A program made the position numbers and the translations under genes. Shown here in pieces: positions 7,692-15,267 of a DNA stretch of 27,956 nucleotides. The notes beneath the pieces were generated by a model that searched no databases, was not told the DNA's origin, and worked only from the letters and a program-made list of their open reading frames with translations. Within the stretch, counting starts at the first letter, position 1; every line of letters starts with the position of its first letter. Origin of the DNA: an uncultured Oscillospiraceae bacterium (GTDB lineage Bacteria; Bacillota; Clostridia; Oscillospirales; Ruminococcaceae); NCBI GenBank assembly GCA_910587135.1, contig CAJULF010000036.1, forward strand, positions 1 through 27,956, read 5' to 3'.

Positions 7692-8733
7692 GTCCCTTTT
7701 ATCTCTTGTGTTGCTAATGATTGATTTTCAAAATTCTTCGTCAAAGCGCCAAACTAAACGATACTCTATATAACAGATATAAATTTGGCAGTCTGTTATT
7801 GTAATTGTTTGACTAATCTTTCGATTAGCCGATTAATGGTTTCCGGTTTATCGGTGTTTGAATTGTGTCCGGCGTCCTTAATCCATTCAAGTGGAATACC
7901 TGTATTTTTATGCCATGCCTTATTATATCGAACACATGATCCGGCACGATCCTGTTCTCCACAAATCAGCAATGCAGGACATTTGATTTCATATGGTAAA
8001 TCCATTTCCATTGCATTTGCAAGAATTTTGAATCCATGACCCGCTATCTGGGAATATCGCTTTTTGTCTTTATCATATTCCATCATAATTTCATACATTA
8101 GCTTTCTTCCATATTCAGATACTGCAACGCCGTTTGTACCCGACTTTAACAGAAGTTTCCAAGGATAATAAAAATAAACGGATTCCATCCGCTTTAATAA
8201 CCAGATTTCCAGTCCGGTTACATACCTTCTCTGCAATGGAGCCGAATCAATAGAAACAAATCCTTTTAAGCTCTCTTGATATAACTCGGCATAGACCTGC
8301 CCGACATAGCCGCCCATAGATTGTCCTACAATAACAGGTTTTGTTATGTTTTCCTGCTTAAAAATTCCATTTAACCATTTTGCTTTATCAAAAAGGTCAA
8401 AGTCAAACCTAAATGGCCACGAGGCCGCGTGAGCAGGCGCATCCCAAACAAAAACATTGTATTTACTCTTGAAGTGTTCAATTTGTTTTTCAAATAATCT
8501 ATGGTCTGCTGTCAATCCAGGCAGAAACACCAGTGTTACAATATCAGTATCAATCATATGAATCCAATAATGAATAGTGCCTAATGACGTTATATATGTT
8601 TTTTCAAGCATTTTTCTTCCTCTCTCTGCTGATAATCTTCATTTTATCCATTTCATGGTCCATTTGGAATTTCAAGCGGCAATTAGTAAAATCACCAGTG
8701 CTATGAGTCAGCAACACAAAAGGTAAAAGGGAC
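7692..8733. mobile_element. Mobile insertion cassette carrying an alpha/beta hydrolase
   Basis: Terminal inverted repeats: the left end reads GTCCCTTTTATCTCTTGTGT and the right end, read inward on the other strand, GTCCCTTTTACCTTTTGTGT; over the first 24 bases, 22 match. The perfect 9-bp direct repeat AAAAAAATT flanks the unit at 7683-7691 and 8734-8742. The interior (1,042 bp) holds a single hydrolase gene and no transposase or recombinase. Deleting the unit with one 9-bp copy rebuilds an intergenic repeat like copy A. Inverted ends, target duplication and passenger gene alone match the definition of a mobile insertion cassette, moved in trans by a transposase of an insertion sequence with the same ends. 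I do not recognise the family; 9-bp duplications occur in several (IS4, IS256, ISLre2). Confidence 0.8.
7796..8611 (-). CDS. Alpha/beta-fold hydrolase, passenger of the cassette
   Basis: A 271-residue single-domain alpha/beta hydrolase. The catalytic triad is complete: Ser98 in the nucleophile elbow GQSMGG, Asp221 in CGEQDRAG and His249 in DAGHNSNTD; the oxyanion loop is FLPGLTADHRLFEKQ. There is no signal peptide, so it is cytoplasmic. The substrate cannot be read from sequence; relatives include esterases, lactonases and small-molecule hydrolases. AGAGAGGAAG upstream of the ATG at 8611 is a good ribosome-binding site. The gene is visibly more AT-rich than the flanking mannanase and leuB genes and sits wholly inside the inverted repeats at 7692 and 8733, so it was very probably acquired with that unit. 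Only about 120 bp lie between its start and the right end, so a promoter there or outside must drive it; none is clear. Confidence 0.88.
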   Translation of the reverse strand: MLEKTYITSLGTIHYWIHMIDTDIVTLVFLPGLTADHRLFEKQIEHFKSKYNVFVWDAPAHAASWPFRFDFDLFDKAKWLNGIFKQENITKPVIVGQSMGGYVGQVYAELYQESLKGFVSIDSAPLQRRYVTGLEIWLLKRMESVYFYYPWKLLLKSGTNGVAVSEYGRKLMYEIMMEYDKDKKRYSQIAGHGFKILANAMEMDLPYEIKCPALLICGEQDRAGSCVRYNKAWHKNTGIPLEWIKDAGHNSNTDKPETINRLIERLVKQLQ

Positions 8734-8924
8734 AAAAAAATTTCAAAATTCCCGCAATCACGCGCCGTTCGCTGCGCGAGGTTTTGCGCAAGCAGCTGCA
8801 AAATGCTACCAGCGGCCACGTGCATATTGCGCAAAACCACCTCCGCGCGATTGCGGGAACCGGTCGGAGTTTGCGAAGCAAATTCCGAGGCTTTTTGAAA
8901 TTTCATGCGCCGACATTGCGCGCC
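8734..8924. repeat. Structured intergenic repeat, copy B, right part
   Basis: Continues copy B after the cassette and ends with GAAATTTCATGCGCCGACAT, nearly identical to the end of copy A. It folds into nested arms: AAATTTCAAAA (8738-8748) with TTTTGAAATTT (8893-8903); TTCCCGCAATC (8749-8759) with GATTGCGGGAA (8849-8859); GGTTTTGCGCAA (8780-8791) with TTGCGCAAAACC (8827-8838); and a side hairpin CGGAGTTTGC (8865-8874) with GCAAATTCCG (8878-8887). It lies 50 bp beyond the stop codon of leuB and may form its 3' structure. The 362-bp gap between the hydrolase start and the leuB stop holds this repeat and the right end of the cassette, and I see no gene in it. Confidence 0.75.
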
Positions 8925-8973
8925 ATATAAGCTTTTTCTGAAATCTGACTGCCCGATAACTTTTGGGCTTCTC

Positions 8974-10056
8974 TTATATATTATCCGAAATCTTTGTTCC
9001 CATCTCGGAGCAGCTTACAAGGGTCATTCCCTCGGACATGATATCACCCGTTCTGAAGCCCGCCTCAAGCGTCTTGTTTACCGCCGTTTCCACCGCGTCT
9101 GCCTCGGTGTTCATCTTAAATGAATATCGCAGCAGCATTGCCGCGGACAAAATCGTGGCTATGGGATTTGCCTTGTTCTGCCCCGCTATATCGGGCGCTG
9201 AGCCGCCGCTCGGCTCGTACAGCCCGAAGCTGCTTTCGTTCATGCTGGCGGAAGCAAGCATACCTATCGAGCCCGTTATCATCGAAGCTTCGTCGGAGAG
9301 GATATCCCCGAACATATTTTCGGTGACCATAACATCAAACTGCGCGGGGTCTTTCACAAGCTGCATAGCCGCGTTGTCTACCAGCATATGCTCCAAAGCC
9401 ACCTCGGGATAATCCTTTGCGACCTCATCTACGACCTTTCTCCAAAGGCGCGAACTGTCGAGAACGTTCGCCTTGTCCACGCTGGTAACCTTTTTGCGGC
9501 GCTGCATTGCAACGTCAAAGGCCTTCACGGCAATTCTTCTTATCTCGTTTTCGTTATACTCCAGCGTATCGACCGCCGTCATAACCCCGTTTATCTCCTC
9601 GGTCTTTCTGGAGCCGAAGTAAAGTCCGCCCGTAAGCTCCCTCATGATAAGCATATCAAAGCCCTTTGCGGCGATTTCCGCTTTAAGCGGGCAAGCCTCG
9701 CTGAGCTGCGAAAACAGCAGGCAGGGGCGCAGATTGGCGAACAGTCCCAAAGCCTTGCGAAGCCCCAGCAGCCCCGCTTCGGGACGCTTGTCCGCGGGAA
9801 GCTTGTACCACGGAGAAGTGGTCGTGTTACCGCCTATGCTGCCCATAAGCACCGCGTCTGCCGCCTTGCAGCGCTCTACGGTTTCTTCGGTGAGCGGCAC
9901 GCCGTTTGCGTCAATGGAACAGCCTCCCATAAGAAGCTCCTCGTAATTGAATTTATGACCGAATTTCTCCGCGACCTTATCAAGCACCTTCATTGCCTCG
10001 GTGACAATTTCGGGTCCTATCCCATCGCCCTTGATAACTGCAATATTCTTTTCCAT
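8974..10056 (-). CDS. leuB: 3-isopropylmalate dehydrogenase
   Basis: Third step of leucine synthesis: NAD-dependent oxidative decarboxylation of 3-isopropylmalate to 2-oxoisocaproate. The 360-residue protein is full length. Motifs: NIAVIKGDGIGPEIVTEA at the N-terminus, RELTGGLYFG, the catalytic Lys region TSVDKANVLDSSRLWR, the metal-binding MLVDNAAMQLV, and the signature ENMFGDILSDEASMITGSIG with GLYEPSGGSAPDIAGQ for cofactor binding. GAAGGA precedes the ATG at 10056. It is the last gene of the leucine operon and starts 24 bp after kptA. Copy B of the structured repeat follows its stop. Confidence 0.97.
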   Translation of the reverse strand: MEKNIAVIKGDGIGPEIVTEAMKVLDKVAEKFGHKFNYEELLMGGCSIDANGVPLTEETVERCKAADAVLMGSIGGNTTTSPWYKLPADKRPEAGLLGLRKALGLFANLRPCLLFSQLSEACPLKAEIAAKGFDMLIMRELTGGLYFGSRKTEEINGVMTAVDTLEYNENEIRRIAVKAFDVAMQRRKKVTSVDKANVLDSSRLWRKVVDEVAKDYPEVALEHMLVDNAAMQLVKDPAQFDVMVTENMFGDILSDEASMITGSIGMLASASMNESSFGLYEPSGGSAPDIAGQNKANPIATILSAAMLLRYSFKMNTEADAVETAVNKTLEAGFRTGDIMSEGMTLVSCSEMGTKISDNI

Positions 10057-10080
10057 ATATATTCCTTCGCTTTCTTGATT

Positions 10081-10620
10081 TCAGCGTTCTCCCAAAAACT
10101 CGGGCGGAACGCTTTCCGTGAGCCATACACCGTTTTCCGACAAATAAAATTTATAGCCCTGCCGAAACATTTTCCCCGAATGAACAAAGAAAATATGGGG
10201 CTTTCCGTGCCGTGCGCCCACTTTCTCCGCTGTATCCCTGTCCTTAGACAGGTGGACGTAAAGGCGCGACATGGGCTTCAAGCCCTCTTTGCGGATCGCG
10301 GCGGCGAACCTCTCCCCCGTTCCGTGGAAAAGCTGCTCGGGCGGCTCGCATTCCTTAAGCTCCACATCGACGTTAATCGAGTGTCCCTGATTGGCGCGGA
10401 TAAGCGTTCTGTCCTCATTAAAGCTGTAACGCTGCTTGTTGTCGGTTCTGACTATCTCTTCAAGAAGCGGCATATCAATGCGGCGTCCCGAAGCGTTGAT
10501 ACCCTTTATCAGCTCACCGACATCCGCCCAGCCGTTCTCATCAAGTGTTATCCCTATTGTTTCGGGCTTATGCCTGAGAATAAGGCTTATAAATACACTC
10601 AGCTTCTTATTGTCAGCCAT
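10081..10620 (-). CDS. kptA: RNA 2'-phosphotransferase (Tpt1/KptA family)
   Basis: Transfers an RNA 2'-phosphate to NAD, releasing ADP-ribose 1'',2''-cyclic phosphate and nicotinamide; in fungi this finishes tRNA splicing, while the natural substrate in bacteria is unknown. About 179 residues, normal for the family. Conserved parts: SVFISLILRHKPETIGI with the RNA-binding Arg-His, the winged-helix region ENGWADVGELI, RYSFNEDRTLIRANQGHSI, FHGTGERFAAAIRKEGL, RLYVHLSKD and FYLSENGVWLTESVPPEFL. A GTG at 10629 is in frame, but it directly abuts the AGAGGAG site; the ATG at 10620 has correct eight-base spacing, so I chose it. Its place between leuD and leuB is unexpected, and nothing in leucine synthesis explains it. 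Confidence 0.92.
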   Translation of the reverse strand: MADNKKLSVFISLILRHKPETIGITLDENGWADVGELIKGINASGRRIDMPLLEEIVRTDNKQRYSFNEDRTLIRANQGHSINVDVELKECEPPEQLFHGTGERFAAAIRKEGLKPMSRLYVHLSKDRDTAEKVGARHGKPHIFFVHSGKMFRQGYKFYLSENGVWLTESVPPEFLGER

Positions 10621-10633
10621 GAATATCACTCCT

Positions 10634-11092
10634 CTAAATGTCTATCCTGTAACGCAGCTCGCATGACCCGTTGTGCTCGCCGCTTGCACGGCGCTTTCCA
10701 TCGGGGACAAAGCCTATTTTCCGTACAAAGCGTTCGGCGGGAGCGCTCCCCTCCTTTACCCAGAGAAAAGCGGACTTGCACCCCTTTGCCCTCATTTCGC
10801 GCAGAGCGAAAAACAGCAGTTTCCGCCCGAAGCCCTTGCGCTGAAACCCCTCCGCGATATTAACGGCGGATATCTCGCAGCCCTCGGGAATAGGTGATTT
10901 TTCGCACACTACCACTCCCCTGACAACCCTGTCGCAGGTAATGACAGCGGTAAGCAGCGAATTTTTTATGCTTTTCGCGAAAAACTCTGCCATGTCCGCG
11001 CATTCCTCCGCGAAAACTCCCACAGAAGAAGCGTAAGCGGCAATTATCTCCCCTATCTGCGGGGGCACGGCGGGCTTAATGTTAAGTATCAC
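10634..11092 (-). CDS. GNAT-family N-acetyltransferase
   Basis: A 152-residue acetyl-CoA-dependent transferase. Motif A is VNIAEGFQRKGFGRKLLFFA (QRKGFG is the pyrophosphate-binding Q/RxxGxG/A loop), followed by the motif B region SAFLWVKEGSAPAERFVRKIGFVPDGKRR. The acceptor substrate is unknown. The start is a GTG at 11092; CGGAG lies eight bases upstream, which supports it. It sits in the leucine operon between leuD and kptA with gaps of 13-20 bp, so co-transcription is very likely, but no link to leucine is known. Confidence 0.85.
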   Translation of the reverse strand: MILNIKPAVPPQIGEIIAAYASSVGVFAEECADMAEFFAKSIKNSLLTAVITCDRVVRGVVVCEKSPIPEGCEISAVNIAEGFQRKGFGRKLLFFALREMRAKGCKSAFLWVKEGSAPAERFVRKIGFVPDGKRRASGEHNGSCELRYRIDI

Positions 11093-11112
11093 TCCAAACG
11101 CTCCGTTTCAAA

Positions 11113-11595
11113 TTAACCTTTCAGAGAATTAAGCAGTCCTCCGCTTTTGATTATTTCTTTGATAAAATCGGGGAAAGGCTGCGCCTGATAGGTCCTGTCC
11201 TTGGTTATGTTGGTTATAACGCCCGTATCAAAGTCTATCTCCACCTCGTTGCCCGCGTCGATATCCTTCGCCGCCTCGTCGCACTCCAGAATGGGAAGTC
11301 CGATGTTGATTGCGTTGCGGTAGAATATACGCGCAAAGGTTGAAGCGATAACGCAGCCTATCCCGCTTGCCTTTATCGCTATCGGAGCGTGCTCGCGGGA
11401 GCTGCCGCAGCCGAAATTCATGTTTGCGACCATAATATCGCCCTGCTTTACCCTGCTGACAAACTCCTTGTCAATATCCTCCATGCAGTGGGAAGCAAGC
11501 TCCTTATGGTCTGATGTGTTGAGATAACGCGCGGGGATTATTACGTCCGTATCAACGTTGTCCCCGTATTTATGTACGATTCCGTGTGCTTTCAT
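11113..11595 (-). CDS. leuD: 3-isopropylmalate dehydratase small subunit
   Basis: Partner of LeuC in isomerising 2-isopropylmalate to 3-isopropylmalate. The 160-residue protein is of the short, LeuD type common in Clostridia and archaea. Motifs: HKYGDNVDTDVIIPARYLNT at the N-terminus and the substrate-binding loop NFGCGSSREHAPIAIKASG. GGGGG stands upstream of the ATG at 11595. It follows leuC by 12 bp, as expected for subunits made together. Confidence 0.96.
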   Translation of the reverse strand: MKAHGIVHKYGDNVDTDVIIPARYLNTSDHKELASHCMEDIDKEFVSRVKQGDIMVANMNFGCGSSREHAPIAIKASGIGCVIASTFARIFYRNAINIGLPILECDEAAKDIDAGNEVEIDFDTGVITNITKDRTYQAQPFPDFIKEIIKSGGLLNSLKG

Positions 11596-11607
11596 ATTTT
11601 GTCCCCC

Positions 11608-12864
11608 TTATTCTTTTACGTCGGAAATATAGCCTGTCAGCGCGCTAGCGGCGGCTATCGCGGGGCTTGCGAGATATACCTCTGAGGTAACGTCGCCCAT
11701 TCTGCCCACAAAGTTGCGGTTGGTGGTGGACACCGCCCGCTCATGCGGCGCGAGAATGCCCATATGACCGCCCAAACATGGTCCGCAGGTCGGCGCGGAA
11801 ACAACCATGCCCGCCTCTACGAAGATCTCCAGCAGACCGTTTCTCAAAGCGTCAAGATATATCTGCTGTGTTGCGGGGATAACTATCGCGCGGACTCCCT
11901 TTGCGACCTTTTTGCCCTTTACCACCGCGGCGGCGGTTTCCAGATCGCTGTAACGACCGTTGGTGCAGGAGCCTATCACTACCTGATCTATCTTTATCTC
12001 CCCAACATCGTCGATAGTCTTTGTGTTTTCGGGAAGATGCGGGAAAGCCACCGTCGGACGTATCTCCGACAGATCTATGTCAATAACGCGGTTATAGACC
12101 GCGTCGGGGTCTGCCTTGAACGTTTCAAATGTGCGGTTCGTTCTGCCCTTTACATAATCCAGCGTTATCTCGTCGACCTCGAAAATGCCGTTTTTCGCGC
12201 CAGCCTCGATAGCCATATTAGCCATACACAGTCTGTCGTCCATGGAAAGGCTCTTAAGACCCTCTCCGGAGAACTCCATCGACTGATACAAAGCGCCGTC
12301 AACGCCAATCATGCCTATAATGTGAAGTATAACGTCCTTACCGCTCACCCATCTGCCGAGCTTGCCCGTAAGATTGAATTTGATTGCGCCGGGGACTTTA
12401 AACCACGCTTCTCCCGTAGCCATTCCCGCGGCCATATCCGTAGAGCCTACGCCCGTGGAAAACGCACCGAGCGCACCGTATGTACAGGTGTGGCTGTCCG
12501 CGCCGATAACGCAGTCGCTCGGTACCACAAGACCCTTTTCGGGAAGCAGCGCGTGCTCTATGCCAACATTGCCCACGTCGTAGAAGTTGTCGATATCGTA
12601 TTTTTCCGCGAAGCCGCGGCACTGCTGGCACTGAATGGCGGCCTTGATATCCTTGTTGGGTGTGAAGTGATCCATTACAAGTGATATCTTACTTTTGTCA
12701 AAAACATTGTCAAAGCCGTTTTTGTTGAACTCGTTGATGGCGACGGGGCTGGTGATATCGTTTCCGAGAACCATGTCCAGCTTTGCCTTGATGAGCTGTC
12801 CCTCGGTAACGCTCTCCAATCCCGCGTGCTTCGCGAGAATTTTCTGAGTCATTGTCATTCCCAT
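11608..12864 (-). CDS. leuC: 3-isopropylmalate dehydratase large subunit
   Basis: Aconitase-superfamily subunit carrying the [4Fe-4S] cluster; works with LeuD in leucine synthesis. The frame opens at an ATG at 12897, but the ribosome-binding site GGAGG lies inside that extension, six bases before the ATG at 12864. The protein therefore starts MGMTMTQKILAKHAGL and has 418 residues, normal for this type. Cluster ligands are the Cys in VIGSCTNGRYSD (about residue 300) and the two in SAPTCGPCLGGHMG (about 360). Other marks are DSHTCTYGALGAFSTGVGSTD and GRMGDV. It is the first gene of the operon, about 40 bp from the promoter -10. No leuA is present in the window. The leader is too short for a T-box or a peptide attenuator. 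Confidence 0.96.
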   Translation of the reverse strand: MGMTMTQKILAKHAGLESVTEGQLIKAKLDMVLGNDITSPVAINEFNKNGFDNVFDKSKISLVMDHFTPNKDIKAAIQCQQCRGFAEKYDIDNFYDVGNVGIEHALLPEKGLVVPSDCVIGADSHTCTYGALGAFSTGVGSTDMAAGMATGEAWFKVPGAIKFNLTGKLGRWVSGKDVILHIIGMIGVDGALYQSMEFSGEGLKSLSMDDRLCMANMAIEAGAKNGIFEVDEITLDYVKGRTNRTFETFKADPDAVYNRVIDIDLSEIRPTVAFPHLPENTKTIDDVGEIKIDQVVIGSCTNGRYSDLETAAAVVKGKKVAKGVRAIVIPATQQIYLDALRNGLLEIFVEAGMVVSAPTCGPCLGGHMGILAPHERAVSTTNRNFVGRMGDVTSEVYLASPAIAAASALTGYISDVKE

Positions 12865-12902
12865 TTTTGTTCCTCCATAAAAATTAAAATCATACATTAT
12901 AT

Positions 12903-12931
12903 ATTATATCACGAATCAGGGCTTGTGTAAA
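12903..12931 (-). promoter_or_regulatory. Sigma-A promoter of the leucine operon
   Basis: On the minus strand TTTACA (12926-12931), 17-nt spacer, perfect TATAAT (12903-12908). It lies about 40 bp before the leuC start. The 276-bp space between leuC and the next gene holds this promoter and the divergently placed one at 13018-13047. Confidence 0.8.
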
Positions 12932-13017
12932 GTATTTTTTGTGATTTTTCCTTCACTGCAAGAAATATTTGGTAAAATAAAACATTTTTCCGTTTAATAC
13001 TTTGTCGCTTTTTATTG

Positions 13018-13047
13018 TTGACCCACTAATGATATATATGGTATAAT
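13018..13047 (+). promoter_or_regulatory. Sigma-A promoter of the lipoprotein gene
   Basis: TTGACC (13018-13023), 18-nt spacer, TATAAT (13042-13047). It points at the gene at 13141. Confidence 0.8.
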
Positions 13048-13140
13048 ATAGTTATGAAAAGCTTTTCAAACATTTAGTGCATTAACATGGAAATATTTAG
13101 TCTGATTTTGGATTCAATGCAGATGGGTGGATTGTTTTGT

Positions 13141-13779
13141 ATGGCTAATAAAAACGTTGTCTTAATGTTGCTTTTTGGTTTAACAGTAAACTTTACCGGT
13201 TGCGCTGATTCCGCTCCGTCAAGCATCGGCACGGATTCCGCAGCCAACGGCACATTTGAAGCGGAGCGCACGCCTGTTCGGGAAAGCAGAAGCTGGGGTG
13301 AATTTGATATACAATTGTCTTATAACATAATCCCAAATGAAGCCGATACGTCCAACACCCATATTTCGGATATAACTGTTTCTATTACGGACAAAGAGGG
13401 AATAATTTCCGAATGTAATGTAATCAATCCCGCTTTGAGCGCCGCTCCCGGAAATTCCTATTTTCCCTCGGATTTGTCAATAGAGCTTGAACTTATGGAT
13501 TTTTCCGACTGGAGTGTTGCGGCTGTAAAGGCTCCGGCAAGGATAAAAGACGGCGAACCCATGTACTATACGTCTTTCTTCTTTTGCTCGGATAATGTTA
13601 TACAAACCGTTTATCCCGACGACCGCGAGGGTGGGTTTTTCCCCGTGTTATCGGCTCAGACCGAATTTGAAACGGATAAGGAAACAAACAGCTTCATGTT
13701 TTCGGACAAGGACGGCGAAAAATATTGTTTCACCGTCGACCGCAGCGACCCAGAGCATATCACACTTAAAGCAATATGA
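13141..13779 (+). CDS. Predicted lipoprotein of unknown function
   Basis: A 212-residue protein starting MANKNVVLMLLFGLTVNFTGC: a lysine, a hydrophobic stretch and a lipobox-like end (FTGC, Cys21), so it should be lipid-anchored outside the cytoplasmic membrane. The lipobox is less canonical than LxGC. Two earlier in-frame ATGs (13087, 13120) exist, but they lack a ribosome-binding site and would spoil the signal peptide; GGGTGGA lies nine bases before 13141. The mature part begins with a Ser/Ala/Thr-rich linker and then beta-rich sequence (FDIQLSYNIIPNEADTSNTH). I recognise no family. It has its own promoter (13018-13047) and terminator (13782-13816), so it is a single-gene unit convergent to gatB. 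Confidence 0.75.
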   Translation: MANKNVVLMLLFGLTVNFTGCADSAPSSIGTDSAANGTFEAERTPVRESRSWGEFDIQLSYNIIPNEADTSNTHISDITVSITDKEGIISECNVINPALSAAPGNSYFPSDLSIELELMDFSDWSVAAVKAPARIKDGEPMYYTSFFFCSDNVIQTVYPDDREGGFFPVLSAQTEFETDKETNSFMFSDKDGEKYCFTVDRSDPEHITLKAI

Positions 13780-13781
13780 TA

Positions 13782-13816
13782 AAAAACACCGCTGACCTGT
13801 CGGAAGCGGTGTTTTT
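13782..13816. terminator. Bidirectional terminator between lipoprotein gene and gatB
   Basis: AAAAACACCGCT (13782-13793) pairs perfectly with AGCGGTGTTTTT (13805-13816). The A run on one side and T run on the other serve transcripts from both directions, which fits its place between convergent genes. Confidence 0.9.
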
Positions 13817-13833
13817 ACTTTTCAATTTCAAAA

Positions 13834-15267
13834 TTATCCGTTAAGATATTTCAGCACAAGCTCCTTACACATAGCGGGATTAGCCTGCCCCTTGGAAGCT
13901 TTCATGCACTGCCCCACCAGGTAGCCCAGAGCGTTGGTCTTGCCGCCGTGGTAATCGTCCACCGACTTCTGATTGGCGGCGAGGACATCGTTCACTATCT
14001 TCTCGATGGCGGAGTTGTCGGAAATCTGCTTAAGCCCCTTTTCCTCGATAATTTTATTTATATCGGTATTGCCCGCCATTATCTCCTCAAAAATGACCTT
14101 GCCCGAGGTGTTAGAAATCGTTTTGGTTTCGATAAGCTCTACTATCTTACAGAGCAGATTGGCGTCAAGCGGTGTTTCGGAGATATCCTTTCCCGTTTCG
14201 TTCATGTACTTTGAAACGTCTGCCAGAATCCAGTTGCTGATATTCTTAGGGGAGCAGCCGCCGATTTTAAGACACTCGTCAAACAGTCTGCACCTCGGCA
14301 GATTTTCCGCGATAAGCTGCGCGTCGGTCTGCGACAGACCAAGCTCCTTTACATAACGCTTTATCTTGGCGTTGGGCAGTTCGGGTATATCCGCCTTGAG
14401 CTGCTCCACCTTTTCAAGCGGAACGTATATCGTTGACAGGTCGGGCTCGGGGAAATATCGGTAATCCTGCGCGTCCTCCTTGGAGCGCAGCAGGAAGTTC
14501 TGACCTTTCTGGTCGTCCCAGCGGCGCGTTTCCTGGTTTATTTCCTCGCCGCGCTCCAGAGCCTCTATCTGGCGGTTCGCCTCATAGTCGATAGCTCTCA
14601 TAGCCCCCGAAAAGGAATTGACATTCTTCATCTCAACGCGCTTGCCAAACTCCGACGAACCCTTGGGACGAACCGAAACGTTAACGTCACAGCGAATCGA
14701 GCCCTGTTCCATTTTGCAGTCGGAAATATCCAGATACTGCAAAATAGATTTGAGCGTGTCCAGATATGCTTTGGCTTCCTCGCTGCCCCTCATGTCCGGC
14801 TCGGAAACTATTTCGATAAGCGGCACTCCGCAGCGGTTGAAATCTACCAGCGAACCCTGGAAGGAGTCGTTGTGCAGCATTTTTCCCGCGTCCTCCTCGA
14901 TATGGATACGGGTTATGCCGATACGCTTTTCTTCCCCGTTCAGCATGATATCCACATATCCATGCTCGCACAGCGGGATATCCGACTGGGATATCTGATA
15001 TGCCTTGGGCAGGTCGGGGTAGAAATAGTTCTTTCTGTCCTGCTTGCAGACATTGTTGATAGTGCAGTTTGTGGCGTGTCCCATCTTTACCGCATACTCC
15101 ACCACCTTTTCATTCAGCGTGGGCAGCGTTCCGGGCATTCCCGTGCATATCGGACATATCTGCGTGTTTACCTCCAGCCCGAAAACGTTCCGGCAGTTAC
15201 AATATATCTTGGTCTTGGTGTTCAGCTCCGCGTGAACCTCAAGACCGACGACGGTTTCATATTCCAT
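13834..15267 (-). CDS. gatB: Asp/Glu-tRNA amidotransferase subunit B
   Basis: tRNA-binding and kinase-like subunit of GatCAB, which converts Glu-tRNA(Gln) to Gln-tRNA(Gln) and often Asp-tRNA(Asn) to Asn-tRNA(Asn). Full length at 477 residues: YETVVGLEVHAELNTKTKIYC at the N-terminus, zinc-type cysteines (CNCRNVFG and CPICTGMPG), YFYPDLPKAYQISQ, RIHIEEDAGKMLH, the GatB signature PLIEIVSEPDMR, and a C-terminal YqeY-like helical tail ending in NPAMCKELVLKYLNG. AAAGGAG upstream supports the ATG at 15267. Its first 11 bases overlap the end of the LRR gene upstream, which suggests translational coupling. It is the last gene of its transcription unit. Confidence 0.97.
   Translation of the reverse strand: MEYETVVGLEVHAELNTKTKIYCNCRNVFGLEVNTQICPICTGMPGTLPTLNEKVVEYAVKMGHATNCTINNVCKQDRKNYFYPDLPKAYQISQSDIPLCEHGYVDIMLNGEEKRIGITRIHIEEDAGKMLHNDSFQGSLVDFNRCGVPLIEIVSEPDMRGSEEAKAYLDTLKSILQYLDISDCKMEQGSIRCDVNVSVRPKGSSEFGKRVEMKNVNSFSGAMRAIDYEANRQIEALERGEEINQETRRWDDQKGQNFLLRSKEDAQDYRYFPEPDLSTIYVPLEKVEQLKADIPELPNAKIKRYVKELGLSQTDAQLIAENLPRCRLFDECLKIGGCSPKNISNWILADVSKYMNETGKDISETPLDANLLCKIVELIETKTISNTSGKVIFEEIMAGNTDINKIIEEKGLKQISDNSAIEKIVNDVLAANQKSVDDYHGGKTNALGYLVGQCMKASKGQANPAMCKELVLKYLNG

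Noticed and set aside
9388..10863. Long plus-strand open frame of 491 codons
   Set aside because: It lies antisense to leuB, kptA and the GNAT gene, all with clear family motifs and ribosome-binding sites; its own sequence has no recognisable domain.
11743..12684. Plus-strand 313-codon open frame
   Set aside because: Antisense shadow of leuC, which has intact cluster cysteines and a promoter.
12865..12931. T-box or leucine attenuator in front of leuC
   Set aside because: The promoter -10 is only about 40 bp from the leuC start, leaving no space for such a leader.
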